A stretch of 64,000 nt of DNA, taken from Motiliproteus sp965230185. Its GTDB lineage: Bacteria; Pseudomonadota; Gammaproteobacteria; Pseudomonadales; Balneatricaceae. Positions 51,204 through 61,299 of the stretch are shown one piece after another. The DNA lies in assembly GCA_965230185.1 (NCBI GenBank), contig OZ245995.1, forward strand, positions 3,224,001 through 3,288,000, in the 5' to 3' direction. The first letter of the stretch is position 1. Each line of letters begins with the position of its first letter. The translations under genes and the position numbers were made by a program. Under the pieces are notes generated by a model, which did not search any database, was not told where the DNA came from, and was given only the letters and a program-made list of their open reading frames with translations.

Positions 51204-53312
51204 CTACAGCGCCTGCTCCCGGATCTGTGCCTCAGCAAGCCGGCGGGCATCAAGATGTGCTCCTTCGGTCAGCAGCTGCTCGATGGCGGCCGCTGGCAGC
51301 GGTTTTGAAAAATAGTAGCCCTGAATCAGCGGGCACTTCATTGCCGCCAGACGGTTCAGCTGCGCTTCCGTTTCCACACCTTCAGCCAGTACCTGCAGTT
51401 TCAGATCTCTGGCCATCAGCATTAACGCCCGTATCAGCGGCCTGCCCCTGCCCGAGGCCCCCATATCCTGTACGAAAGAGCGGTCTATTTTCAGGGTGTC
51501 GAAGTGAAAATCCTGCAGATAGCTCAGCGAGCAGTAGCCGGTACCAAAATCATCGATACTGACCGACACCCCCAGTTCCCGCAAACTCTGCAGTGTATTC
51601 CTGGCAACATCCTTATGGGTCAGCAGCATTGTTTCGGTCACCTCCACATGCAGATCGTCGGGACAGAAACGGGTGTAATTAAGAGTACCGATAATCTGAG
51701 AGCAGAGTTCATCGTCCGACAGCTGCACCCCGGACAGGTTTACCGCCAGACTGAAGTGCCGGTCCGGGTTGTATCTGAGATTCCAGTCCCGCATCCGGGT
51801 ACAGGCGGTTTCCAGTACCCAGTTACCGATTCTGCCGATCTGCCCGGTGTGTTCCGCCACCGGAATGAACCGGTCCGGTGGGATATTGCCCAGGGTTGGA
51901 TGCCGCCAGCGCAGCAACGCTTCGAAGCCGGTGATCCGATTGTTGGCGATATCGATGATGGGCTGGTAATGAACCTCCAGCTGTTCCCGATCAATCGCCT
52001 CTCTGAGATCTGTTTCAATCTGCAGCGTTTCAAGCGCATGCCTGTGCATCTGAGGATTGAAAACCTCTTTTCGCCCCTTGCCAGCGGCTTTGGCCCGATA
52101 CATGGCGATATCGGCATCCCTGACCATCGATTCGGCGCTGGAGTGCTGGCCGTCGGCCATGCAGATACCTATACTGGCGCTGATATAGAGCCGATGTCCG
52201 TTCACTTCCAGGGGCGTCTCAACGGAATCCAGGATTCGCTGCGCAACTTCCAGCATCTCGTCGACACCGGACAGATTATCCACCAGGAAGGTAAACTCAT
52301 CTCCTCCCATCCGGGCGACAGTGTCGCTGGGACGAACAACCTTCACGAACACATCGGCCAGCTGCTGAAGCAGAAGGTCCCCCATCCGGTGGCCATGGCT
52401 GTCGTTGAGGTCCTTGAAGCGGTCGAGATCCAGAAAACAGACCGCAAACTGGTATCCGGAATTACGGCGCCGTTTACTGATAGCCTGACTGACCCTATCC
52501 TTGAACAGGCTCATGTTCGGCAATCCGGTCAGGGCATCGTGCAGGGCATCGTGAGCCATCCGCGAGAGCAGCGTACCGAACAGTTTCGCCAGCAACAGGA
52601 TCACCATCACCCCGACAATCCAGACCACCAGGTGGGTGGTGAGGATGCCCCAGTTGCTGTCTCTGGCGGCGGCCAGATAGGGTTTCATCGGGATGGAAAT
52701 ACTGACACCGCCACGGAGGTCGCCGTCCCTATAGCCCAGGATACCGTGACATTTTACGCAGCCTTCTGTCATATACATCGGTTTCATAAAGCGAAGAAAG
52801 GGATCTCCGTTGATATCGGTCTGCTCTACCACCTCTTCCACGCCGCCCCGCTCGAATATATCCAGCGCCTGCCGTTCCCAGCTGTCCGGCGCGTTGATGA
52901 CGTTGAGCTGCCGCTTACCGGTTATTTTCCCTTTGATGCCGTAGCCTTCCTCAAACTCCGCAGTCATCTGCCGCATCATGTAGGCGGGATTCATCAGCGT
53001 CAGTTTCTTACCATCGGTGGTAATCACGTCGCGATCGGGGATATGGGCGAGGGCCGGATTGGGGGGAGTTCGCTCGTCCGGCGATACGTAAAGGCCTCCA
53101 TGGCGGGTGGCCCACTGCCGGAAGGCGACATCTTTTTTCCAGTTGGCACGAGCTTCGAACAGAGCCAGATTCAGCTTGCTGCTTTCGATATTGCGGAAGT
53201 TCCAGAAACAGGAATAGCCTACCAGCATCGTCATCACAACGAATACCAGCAGACTGGGAGCGACTATCTTTTCCCTGACATGTGTATAGTCCGTATTACC
53301 CTGAGTATTCAT
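51204..53312 (-). CDS. Haem-binding GGDEF-EAL signalling protein
   Basis: This is a 702-residue membrane protein with a Tll0287-like (DUF3365) periplasmic sensor between two helices (about 18-40 and 222-247). The sensor has a c-type haem motif, CVKCH at 185-189, so it may sense redox state or a gas. The cytosolic part has GGDEF (336-340) with an intact RPSD inhibitory site (327-330) and EAL (464-466). The EAL part keeps DDFGTGYCSLSYL, so both activities may be live. The ATG at 53312 is chosen; an earlier frame start adds 33 residues without features. It is a single gene. Confidence 0.9.
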   Translation of the reverse strand: MNTQGNTDYTHVREKIVAPSLLVFVVMTMLVGYSCFWNFRNIESSKLNLALFEARANWKKDVAFRQWATRHGGLYVSPDERTPPNPALAHIPDRDVITTDGKKLTLMNPAYMMRQMTAEFEEGYGIKGKITGKRQLNVINAPDSWERQALDIFERGGVEEVVEQTDINGDPFLRFMKPMYMTEGCVKCHGILGYRDGDLRGGVSISIPMKPYLAAARDSNWGILTTHLVVWIVGVMVILLLAKLFGTLLSRMAHDALHDALTGLPNMSLFKDRVSQAISKRRRNSGYQFAVCFLDLDRFKDLNDSHGHRMGDLLLQQLADVFVKVVRPSDTVARMGGDEFTFLVDNLSGVDEMLEVAQRILDSVETPLEVNGHRLYISASIGICMADGQHSSAESMVRDADIAMYRAKAAGKGRKEVFNPQMHRHALETLQIETDLREAIDREQLEVHYQPIIDIANNRITGFEALLRWRHPTLGNIPPDRFIPVAEHTGQIGRIGNWVLETACTRMRDWNLRYNPDRHFSLAVNLSGVQLSDDELCSQIIGTLNYTRFCPDDLHVEVTETMLLTHKDVARNTLQSLRELGVSVSIDDFGTGYCSLSYLQDFHFDTLKIDRSFVQDMGASGRGRPLIRALMLMARDLKLQVLAEGVETEAQLNRLAAMKCPLIQGYYFSKPLPAAAIEQLLTEGAHLDARRLAEAQIREQAL

Positions 53313-53770
53313 CAAGAACCTGTGGTGCGGACCCGGCGGGAGATTCACCGTATGGCGATTGTGAAAGCTCAGGCTATCACACTGATCAATATGCTCAATG
53401 ATGCAGGTCAACCCGAAAGCGGTTCACACGTGGGCCCTGTGCTCGGATCGACTTAATTGTCAGAAAGGCATAAGCCGGTACAGATTGCTGACACCAGCCC
53501 AAAGGTAAACAGACCGAAAAAAAAAATATTTCACCCGCCTTCAGAACCACAACACCCTCCTGAACAAAGGCTTATATCATTGCTGAACCGGCAGTCAGAA
53601 ATCCCTCTCTTGACAGTATTTCAGCCCTCTTCTATACCAATGTGTCTACACGCGGGATTCAAGACACCCGATACTTTTGATCTGTACCCGTGAGCAGTAC
53701 GGTCGTCCGACCGGCTGCCGTTCGGGTCCTTCGGCGACGGCTGTACGCGCTGGGACAGGGAGGTTCAGAT
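53313..53770. other. Gene-free divergent region
   Basis: Between the GGDEF-EAL gene and the small unknown gene no coding region or clear motif is seen. An A-run of ten bases at about 53517-53526 is the only notable feature. Confidence 0.35.
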
Positions 53771-54184
53771 ATGCATATCACAACCTGGATACTGGTCATC
53801 AGAGACCCTCAGGGATATATAAGGCTGGCCAGATGCCGGCGTGGCGGCGGCGGTCTGCCGTTCAGCTTCGATTACAGAAACGCCATGGCCATGTTCGATA
53901 ACAGCGAAGCACGGGTCAGCTGCCGGGAAAACGATGACATTCTGCTGCTGAAAGGAGAGCTCGATATCTCCGATGTTCAGCAGAATCACCGGTTTCTGAA
54001 CACCGTCAGAAACCGGCTGGAACAGATCGAAGATTTTACAGGCTGGCAGCAGGTCGGCTGCAGGAGACCCGCTGGTAAACTGCTGGTTAACTACCGCCGC
54101 TGGATGTCTCACCGGCTGGTAAGAAACCGGATTGAACCTGCTACCACCCTCGTCGCCTCAGAGAATCTTGCCTGCTCTCGCTGA
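53771..54184 (+). CDS. Small unknown protein
   Basis: I do not recognise this 137-residue product. It is soluble, rich in Arg and Asn, with ITTWILVIRDPQGYIRLARC at the start and a helical RFLNTVRNRLEQIEDF in the middle. The ATG at 53771 has GGGAGG eight bases upstream, which is the main support for the gene. An in-frame codon 27 codons earlier lacks such a site. It is convergent with the RND permease gene. Confidence 0.45.
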   Translation: MHITTWILVIRDPQGYIRLARCRRGGGGLPFSFDYRNAMAMFDNSEARVSCRENDDILLLKGELDISDVQQNHRFLNTVRNRLEQIEDFTGWQQVGCRRPAGKLLVNYRRWMSHRLVRNRIEPATTLVASENLACSR

Positions 54185-54286
54185 GTAACCGCTGCCCGGG
54201 AACAGTCAGACCAGCAACACCGCTGGTCTGTACTTTGCCGAGACTGCGATCTGAACCAAAGAATCATACTCAACAACCCGGGCAGC

Positions 54287-57200
54287 TCAGGCCGCCTTCG
54301 AGTCCGATGACGCGGAGCTTCCGGCACTCCCGGCACTCCCCCCCAGCAAACGGCTGAGGTCTTCCAGCACCAGGTAATTCACAGGAACAATCAACAGGGT
54401 AATCAGAGTGGCAAACAGAATGCCGAAGCCCAGTGAAACCGCCATGGGTATCAGAAACTGCGCCTGAGTGCTCTTCTCGAATATCAGCGGCATCAGACCG
54501 GCAAAAGTGGTCAGCGAGGTCAGCAGAACCGGTCTGAAACGGGCGACACCGGCCATCCTGACGGTGTGGTGTAGAGATTCACCGAGCTTGCGATGGCGGT
54601 TGATATAGTCCACCAGCACCAGTGAATCGTTAACCACCACCCCGGCCAGCGCCAGCATACCCATCAGACTCATAATGGTCAGGCTCATCCCCATCAGCCA
54701 GTGCCCCAGTACCGCGCCTACCATGCCGAAGGGAATCACCGACATCACGATAAAGGGCTGGACGTAGGATCGGAAAGGAATCGCCAGCAACGCATAGGTG
54801 ACGAACAGCACGAATAACAGGCCACGGAACAGACCACTGAATGACTCCCGCTGTTCTCTGGCCTCCCCTTCCAGACTGACATCCACACCGGGATAATCCG
54901 CCAGCCGCTGATCCAGAAAACCACGGAGATCACGGACGATGGCGGGCACATCCGCCTGGTCCTTATTGACGTCGGCGGTAACGTTCACGGTACGTCGTCG
55001 GTCTATCCGCCGGATGCTTGCAGGACTGCGATCGGAACTGAGCTCCGCCACCTCCCGAAACGGTACCTCAACCCCCTGGTCGGTGCGAATCATCATTCGA
55101 TCCAGGGTTGCCAGCGAATTTCGCTCTTCGGCGGGATAGCGTACCAGTACCTTAACGTCATCACGGCCGCGCTGAATCCGCTGGATCTCAAAACCGAAGA
55201 ATGCCCGCCGTACCTGACGAGCTATATTCACCAGACTGACGCCAAGCAGCTCCCCCTCCGGTTTCAGGCGGATCTGAAGTTCCTGCTTGCCGTCGGACAG
55301 GCTGTCAGCAATATCGAAGACCTCCGGGTACTCCTGCAGCTGCAGACGTAATTCTCCGGCCAGCCGCTTAAGCTGTGTCAGATCACTCCCCATCAGCTGA
55401 ATATTCAGCGGGTCACTGTAACGACCTATCTCCGCCCGGTAATTTATACTCTCCGCTCCCGGTACTACTCCGATCATCCTTCGCCATTCCCGAACCAGCT
55501 GCGAGCTGGTGACCTCCTGTCGTCGCTGTTCCGGTGGCACGATCTCAAAAATAATCCGTCCCAGATGGCCGGAGGCGGAACTGCCAGAAGAGCCGGAGGT
55601 GGAAAGAATATGGGTAATAACACTGTCACCGGTGTCCGGATCCCGATACTTTTCCTGCAGCTCCTTCGCCGCTTCAGTGATGCGCTCTACATGGCCGTCG
55701 GTTATGGCGAACGGCGTTCCCGCCGGCATCACCAGCGTGGCCCGGGCCAGCTCACTCTGTACGCGAGGGAAGAACAGAAACTTAGTCCAGCCGCTGAGCA
55801 CCGTTGCCAGCACCACCAGGCTGGCACCGAATATCAGCGCCAGCGCCAGGTAACGGTGCTCCAGTACCTGATTCAGCAACGGGCTGTAAACACGATGGAT
55901 AGCCTGCTCCAGCCCTCTGGAAATGGTCTGCTGCAGCCGCGACAGCCAGTTGCTGTCAGAAGGAGGCTTGAGGTGACGCAGATGGGCCGGCAGGATCAGT
56001 TTCGATTCGATCAGTGAGAACAACAGTACCGGAATGACCACATAGGGAATCTGCTCAAAGAAGATTGACCTTCTCCCCTCGACCAGTGCCAGGGGCACGA
56101 AGGCCGCTATCGTGGTGAGAATACCGAAGGTCACCGGGATGGCGACCTCCCGGGTACCATTGATGGCGGCACTGAGGCCATCACTGCCGCGGTTGAAATG
56201 GGTATATATATTCTCACCGGTGACGATGGCATCGTCGACCACGATACCGAGCACCAGGATAAAGGCGAACAGACTGACAATGTTAATAGTGACGCCGAGT
56301 TCCGGCATCATCAGAAAACCACCCATGAAACAGACGGGAATGCCGACACAGACCCAGAAAGCGACCACCGGGCGCAGAAACAGAGTCAGCAACAGCAACA
56401 CCAGCGCGCCACCCTGCATGGCATTGTTGGTCAGTGTCTGCAGGCGGGCCTTGACGATCTTCGATCGATCCCGCCAGTAGTCGAGATGAACACCCTCGGG
56501 CAGCAGCGTCTGTTTTCCGGTGATGTAGCGGCGGACCTGATCGGCAACATCGATTGAGCTCTGATCGCCGACCCGGAACACATCGACCGCCACCGCCGGC
56601 AGCCCGTTGAACCGCATTTTCACCGGGTTATCTTCAAAACCGTCATGAACAGTCGCAATATCTCCGACGGTGATGCGTGAACCGTCGCTGCGGGATACGA
56701 TCGGTATACGCCGGAAATCTTCGGCATTCCAGGCCTGGCCCCGGGTCCGGACCAGAATGTCGGCGCCGCTGGTACGGATATTACCCGCCGACAGATCGAT
56801 GGACCCCTGATTGACCGCAGAGGCCACGTCCGCCAGGGTCAGGTTGTACTCTCGCAGGGTATTTTCCGAAATCTCTATGGCCAGCTCATAGTCCCGCGGA
56901 CTGTCGAGAAAAACCTGGGTCACTCCCGGCAGCGCCGACAGGTCATCACGGACCCGCTCAGCCAGCCGGCGCAGTTCCAGTTCATTGCGCTCGCCATAGA
57001 GAACGGCGCTGATGACTTCACGGCGATAGGCGGCAACACTGACAATCGGCCGTTCCGCTTCCGCCGGAAAAGTATTGATCGCATCGACCCGCCCCTTGAT
57101 ATCATCCAGCAGCTCCCGGGTATCATAGCCATCGGCCACTTCCACCTGCACCACCGAAGCCCCTTCGCCGGATCCGGATTTGATCTCCCCGATGCCCTCC

Positions 57201-57427
57201 AGGTCCTGAATGGCCTCCTCGACCCGGATAGTCACCCCCTCTTCCGATTCCGCCGGCGTCGAACCGGGATACATCACCCGGACCACGATCACATCCAGTT
57301 CCCGGGAGGGGAAGACTTCCAGGGGTATCCGGCTGTTCAGGGCGTTTGCCCCCAGCAGCAGAATCAGGATCATCAGCAGGTTGGCGGCCACCGGATTTCT
57401 GGCAAACCAGCCGATCACACTATTCAT
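54287..57427 (-). CDS. RND efflux permease (HAE-1-like)
   Basis: This is the inner-membrane pump of a tripartite efflux system, 1046 residues, driven by protons. It has 12 helices: one at the start (NPVAANLLMILILLLGANAL), six around residues 335-550 and the last five after 860, with two large periplasmic porter domains. The proton-relay pair is kept as DD in LGIVVDDAIVTGENIY (about 400). The sequence is closer to multidrug or lipophilic-compound pumps than to heavy-metal (CusA) pumps. It is the last gene of the operon; the substrate is not known. Confidence 0.95.
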   Translation of the reverse strand: MNSVIGWFARNPVAANLLMILILLLGANALNSRIPLEVFPSRELDVIVVRVMYPGSTPAESEEGVTIRVEEAIQDLEGIGEIKSGSGEGASVVQVEVADGYDTRELLDDIKGRVDAINTFPAEAERPIVSVAAYRREVISAVLYGERNELELRRLAERVRDDLSALPGVTQVFLDSPRDYELAIEISENTLREYNLTLADVASAVNQGSIDLSAGNIRTSGADILVRTRGQAWNAEDFRRIPIVSRSDGSRITVGDIATVHDGFEDNPVKMRFNGLPAVAVDVFRVGDQSSIDVADQVRRYITGKQTLLPEGVHLDYWRDRSKIVKARLQTLTNNAMQGGALVLLLLTLFLRPVVAFWVCVGIPVCFMGGFLMMPELGVTINIVSLFAFILVLGIVVDDAIVTGENIYTHFNRGSDGLSAAINGTREVAIPVTFGILTTIAAFVPLALVEGRRSIFFEQIPYVVIPVLLFSLIESKLILPAHLRHLKPPSDSNWLSRLQQTISRGLEQAIHRVYSPLLNQVLEHRYLALALIFGASLVVLATVLSGWTKFLFFPRVQSELARATLVMPAGTPFAITDGHVERITEAAKELQEKYRDPDTGDSVITHILSTSGSSGSSASGHLGRIIFEIVPPEQRRQEVTSSQLVREWRRMIGVVPGAESINYRAEIGRYSDPLNIQLMGSDLTQLKRLAGELRLQLQEYPEVFDIADSLSDGKQELQIRLKPEGELLGVSLVNIARQVRRAFFGFEIQRIQRGRDDVKVLVRYPAEERNSLATLDRMMIRTDQGVEVPFREVAELSSDRSPASIRRIDRRRTVNVTADVNKDQADVPAIVRDLRGFLDQRLADYPGVDVSLEGEAREQRESFSGLFRGLLFVLFVTYALLAIPFRSYVQPFIVMSVIPFGMVGAVLGHWLMGMSLTIMSLMGMLALAGVVVNDSLVLVDYINRHRKLGESLHHTVRMAGVARFRPVLLTSLTTFAGLMPLIFEKSTQAQFLIPMAVSLGFGILFATLITLLIVPVNYLVLEDLSRLLGGSAGSAGSSASSDSKAA

Positions 57428-57495
57428 ATCGACTACTCATAACAACGCCCCTTCGGCAGGGCACCTGTGGCGGTTATATCGTTCACGGGGACGGA

Positions 57496-58794
57496 TCAGC
57501 CGGCCATCGCCGGTTTATGGCTCTGCGACCGACGATCTCTGGCAGCGCCATCCGGTTCCGCCGGGGGAGATTTACGGTTGTCGGCCTTCTTGCTGTCATC
57601 GCCCTTACCGCCACTGTCGACCAGCGGTTCGCCGTCGATGGTCGCCCGTACCGCAATACCATCGGCACCGGCTCCCAGCGGGGTCAGGTTCAGCAGTTCT
57701 CCCGTCTGCAGTCCATCACCGACCACCACCTGTTTATCATCGGTCCAGAGTGGTTCCAGGGTGCGCTGATGCAGCCGACCATTACGAATAAGCAGTACGC
57801 TGTTGTCCTGACTCAGCGCCGAGCGGGGAAAGACATAAACATTTTTCAGCAGTTCCCCCTGAATCCGGGCCTCTACGAACTGGCCGATCTTCAGCGGAGG
57901 ATTCCCTCGCGGTCCCAGGCTGTAGGGGTCTTCCACCTGTGCTACCACAAACAACTGGCGGCTGCCCTGATCTATGGCCCCTTCAACCCGCACAACCCGA
58001 CCGGACCACTGGTATCGGTGGCGGCCTATGCTGGCAGTCAGGGAAACTTCCGGCTGCAGCTCACTGCTCAACTCTCCGCCGCGATACTGCTCAGGCAAGC
58101 GAATATACTCGAGCTGACGGTTATTAAGGGGTAATCGGACCTCGACGTAATCCACCGCAAAAATATCGGCCAGCGCGCTGCCCGATGAGACCACCTGACC
58201 GAGATCCACCTGTTTTGTCAGGATGCGTCCGGCATAAGGTGCCTTGATACGGGTACGTTCCAGATTCAGCTGTGCGCTGACCAGTTTTGCCCGGGCTGAG
58301 GCGATTTCGGCTTCAGCGGCGGCAACCTGAGGTTTGCGGAGTACCAGATCGCCCGCCACTCCACCACGTCCCAGCCGCTTCCAGTCCCGCAGCGCCTGAT
58401 CGGCCCGGGCTCGTTCCTCTTTCAGCCTCAGCTGCGCCTGAACCAGTTCCGCTCGGGCGATATCCACGTCCGCCCGATAGTCCCGCGCGTCGATCCTGAC
58501 CAGCTCTTCGCCGGCTTCGAAAAACGCGCCGGAACGAAAGCTGTTGGAAATACTGACGATCTCTCCGGCCACCTGAGATATCAGCTGACTCTCGGTTCGG
58601 GGATTAACGACACCGTAGCTGCTCAGCATGATCCGGTAATCCTGCGGCTGCAGACGGGTTCCCGCCACGGTCATCAGTTGCGGGCCCTGAACCGGTCCGC
58701 GTCGGGCCTGCGGCTTATTGTTAAGAATATAACTGGTTGCCCAGGCACTGACAGCCAGCACCACCAGCGGCAGCCCCCATTTCAGCCAGCTCAT
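57496..58794 (-). CDS. RND efflux periplasmic adaptor
   Basis: This is the membrane-fusion protein that links pump and outer-membrane channel, 432 residues. An N-terminal helix (LPLVVLAVSAWATSYIL) anchors it. The barrel and lipoyl halves (SQVAGEIVSISNSF; APYAGRILTKQVDLGQVV near residue 195) flank a helical hairpin. The end (about 400-432) is a charged tail that is longer than usual. The ATG overlaps the stop of the outer-membrane gene by four bases. Confidence 0.93.
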   Translation of the reverse strand: MSWLKWGLPLVVLAVSAWATSYILNNKPQARRGPVQGPQLMTVAGTRLQPQDYRIMLSSYGVVNPRTESQLISQVAGEIVSISNSFRSGAFFEAGEELVRIDARDYRADVDIARAELVQAQLRLKEERARADQALRDWKRLGRGGVAGDLVLRKPQVAAAEAEIASARAKLVSAQLNLERTRIKAPYAGRILTKQVDLGQVVSSGSALADIFAVDYVEVRLPLNNRQLEYIRLPEQYRGGELSSELQPEVSLTASIGRHRYQWSGRVVRVEGAIDQGSRQLFVVAQVEDPYSLGPRGNPPLKIGQFVEARIQGELLKNVYVFPRSALSQDNSVLLIRNGRLHQRTLEPLWTDDKQVVVGDGLQTGELLNLTPLGAGADGIAVRATIDGEPLVDSGGKGDDSKKADNRKSPPAEPDGAARDRRSQSHKPAMAG

Positions 58795-60215
58795 TGGCTT
58801 CTGCCTCCCTGTTCCCCACTCCCGATTTGCAGATTCACGGTCTGATCACCTGAAAAGTCCCCACCCAGCGCCAGATACAGACTGATACGGTTCTGCAGCT
58901 GCCGGTTACGCGCCTCAAGATAGCTGCTGCGAGCGGCAAAAGCCCGGCGTTGAGCTTCAAGCACTGTTATATAGTCGACCAGTCCTGACCGATACTGTTC
59001 AAACGCCAGGCTTTCGGCGTAGTCGGACTGTTCACTGCTGAGCTGCAATGCGGCAGTCGTGGCGATCAGTTGCTGTTCCTGCTGCAGCGTCGATTCCACT
59101 TCAGAGAATGCCGTCAGCAGGGTCTGCAGATAGCCGGCTGCGGCCTGTTCCGCTTCAGCCACCGCCAGCGCTTCCAGTCCCTGGCGACGACCGCCGTCAA
59201 ACAGAGGGGCTGTCAGCGAGACCAGCGCCGACCAGGCCAGATTCTTTCCGCTCAGCAGATCTCCCAGGTCATCGCTGCTGATCCCGTAATCAGCGGTCAG
59301 CCGAAGACTGGGAAAGCGGTCTTTATGGGCTGCGGATACTCTGGCAACAGCGCCGCGAAAGCGTCGGTCCGCTGCCCGAATATCATAGCGGCGCTGCAGC
59401 AGCTCCGAGGGCAGACCGGCCGGTACCGGCGCCGGTAACGCCGGCAGTTCCCGCGCCAGCTTCAGCTGCTCTGCCGGGTAGCGCCCCAGCTGCAGCTCCA
59501 GCACTCGTACATTATCTGCTCGGGTCTGTACTCTGGTAGCCAGCCGGGCCCGCTCTGACTCCAGATTTGCGCGCGCCAGGTGGATATCAAGCGCATCGAC
59601 GATGCCGGCATTATATCCCTCTTCCAGCACCGCCAGACTGGCTTCCAGGTTCTCCACCAGATCCCGGCTCAGGCCCAGCTGCAACTCCGCTTCCACGGCC
59701 GAGAACCAGGCCTGGGAAACCCTTGCGGCCAGCGACAGTCGGGCCGCACTCAATACCTCTGCCTGGGCTTCAGCGTCCAGCGCAGCGGCCCGGGCCCGGT
59801 CAGACAGTTTGCGCCACAGATCGGCCTCCCAGCTGGCACTCAGACCGGCGGCAAAACTGTCGCTGATGCTGCCGGATGAACTTTTGCTTCGCCCCGCTCC
59901 CAGCTCCGCATCCAGAGTGGGTGACAACGGAGCCCCTTCCACCGTCTGCCGGGCCAGCGCCGCTGCCAGCAGGGCCCTGGAATTCTGCAGATCGGGATTT
60001 GCAGCCAGCGCTTCCGCCACCAGCTGGCGGAGAGGTTCGCTGGCAAAATGACTCAGCCAGCCCTGATCGGCGAGGCTGCCCGGTAGTGACAGCTGCCGCC
60101 AGCTTTCAGGCGACTCCACCACAGGCAGCTCAACCAGCGGTGGCTTAATTTCCGCCGGGCACCCCGTCAGAAGCCATACACAGCAGACAACACAGCCATA
60201 GCGCAGGAGCTTCAC
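58791..60215 (-). CDS. RND efflux outer-membrane lipoprotein, TolC/NodT family
   Basis: This is the outer-membrane channel of the efflux system, 474 residues. A lipoprotein signal (VKLLRYGCVVCCVWLLTGC) precedes two repeats of the OEP fold with long helices, e.g. LEASLAVLEEGYNAGIVDALDI and AFEQYRSGLVDYITVLEAQR. I start at GTG 60215: AGGAGG lies just upstream and the lipobox then falls at residue 19. It heads the outer-membrane/adaptor/permease operon. Confidence 0.92.
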   Translation of the reverse strand: MKLLRYGCVVCCVWLLTGCPAEIKPPLVELPVVESPESWRQLSLPGSLADQGWLSHFASEPLRQLVAEALAANPDLQNSRALLAAALARQTVEGAPLSPTLDAELGAGRSKSSSGSISDSFAAGLSASWEADLWRKLSDRARAAALDAEAQAEVLSAARLSLAARVSQAWFSAVEAELQLGLSRDLVENLEASLAVLEEGYNAGIVDALDIHLARANLESERARLATRVQTRADNVRVLELQLGRYPAEQLKLARELPALPAPVPAGLPSELLQRRYDIRAADRRFRGAVARVSAAHKDRFPSLRLTADYGISSDDLGDLLSGKNLAWSALVSLTAPLFDGGRRQGLEALAVAEAEQAAAGYLQTLLTAFSEVESTLQQEQQLIATTAALQLSSEQSDYAESLAFEQYRSGLVDYITVLEAQRRAFAARSSYLEARNRQLQNRISLYLALGGDFSGDQTVNLQIGSGEQGGRSQ

Positions 60216-61299
60216 AATGCCTCCTGTTGAAAATCCCGGGATACACCTGGTTTCATCTGTGAACCTTAAGTTGCTGACCTGACACATAGTATCGCCTTTA
60301 ACCGCTTGTTTTCCTACAACGCTCAGCAAGATTTACCAGGCCCTGGCAGTGCGTCAGATGGCCGCCGGACGACCCGGTCAGACAACAGGCACAGGGTGAA
60401 ACAGGTCTGCCGCTGACCACCGGGAATACGACAGGGTCGATGGTGTTGCTGGTTGCTATCAGCGAAAACACAGAGAATCAACTGTTTTTGCCGTCTTTTT
60501 CATGCAGGCAATATTGCGCCGCACAAGAAATATGACTCACTGTCGACACTATTAGTCTGCGCGGTCCTGATACCAACATTGTTTGCATGGTTACTACTTT
60601 CGGATAACGCCTGCTCAGGTACGCAGACAACTCCATGACACAGGCCGGCCCCGTACAGATATACCCTGACAAATAATATTGAAAAGATAACTACCTTATA
60701 ATCTGCCATTTTCGCCAATCAGGCTGCCATAAATCGATTTAATATCAGAATTAAAGCATATACATCAAGCACCGGAAGCACCGGTACCCGGACAAAAAAC
60801 CGGACTGCCCGGGCGGTTACAGTAACAGCCGATCAGGTCGCTTCAGGACAAAACCCTTCTGCGCCGCAACAAATCAATTGTCGACAATTGTAGACCAAAG
60901 GATAACTTTTCAATTTCAAAACAGCGCGCAATACTAATTTTGTCTTTACGTTAAGGTAAAAGATGCGTCAGCTAATAATAAGAAATGATAGGACCCGCGA
61001 CGCAGAACAAAAATAACAACAACGCGAGATTTGAGGATCTGAGAACGAGTTACCACCCGCCGGGCCATGGCGGACTGAGAGCTGTGTGAAGACCTGACAA
61101 TCGCCACCCTTCTGGGGGGCGCGGGACCGGAATAAGGACCGAAGTGCGTTCAGATAAGCACCTCAGGCCTGCAATCCCTGCCTGACTCTGTTCCCCGGGG
61201 TCAGACTCGGACTCGCCACTCTTCCCCTGGTCATGTTCCACGGCATCCCGGCAACCCGTTCTGAGACACTCTGAATCTCCAGGCAACCTTGGAGGGGTC
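60216..61299. other. Long divergent intergenic region
   Basis: These 1.08 kb separate the RND operon from the acyl-CoA ligase gene. Short open frames at 60450-60720 have no family likeness. The part at 60640-60760 and 60870-60975 is AT-rich, unlike the surroundings, and should contain promoters for both operons. A 16-base palindrome is listed separately. The last 300 bases form a GC-rich leader before the ligase gene. Confidence 0.5.
60875..60890. promoter_or_regulatory. 16-bp perfect palindrome, probable operator
   Basis: CAATTGTCGACAATTG is a perfect inverted repeat in an AT-rich stretch 410 bases before the ligase gene. Its TTGT-N2-ACAA core resembles sites of FCD-type GntR regulators. 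No such regulator is encoded in the window. Confidence 0.6.

Noticed and set aside
51504..53456. A 650-codon open frame on the plus strand across the GGDEF-EAL gene
   Set aside because: It is antisense to a gene with complete GGDEF, EAL and haem motifs, and has no recognisable family.
60767..60784. Tandem repeat AAGCACCGG twice
   Set aside because: Only two nine-base copies, with no link to a gene or a known site.
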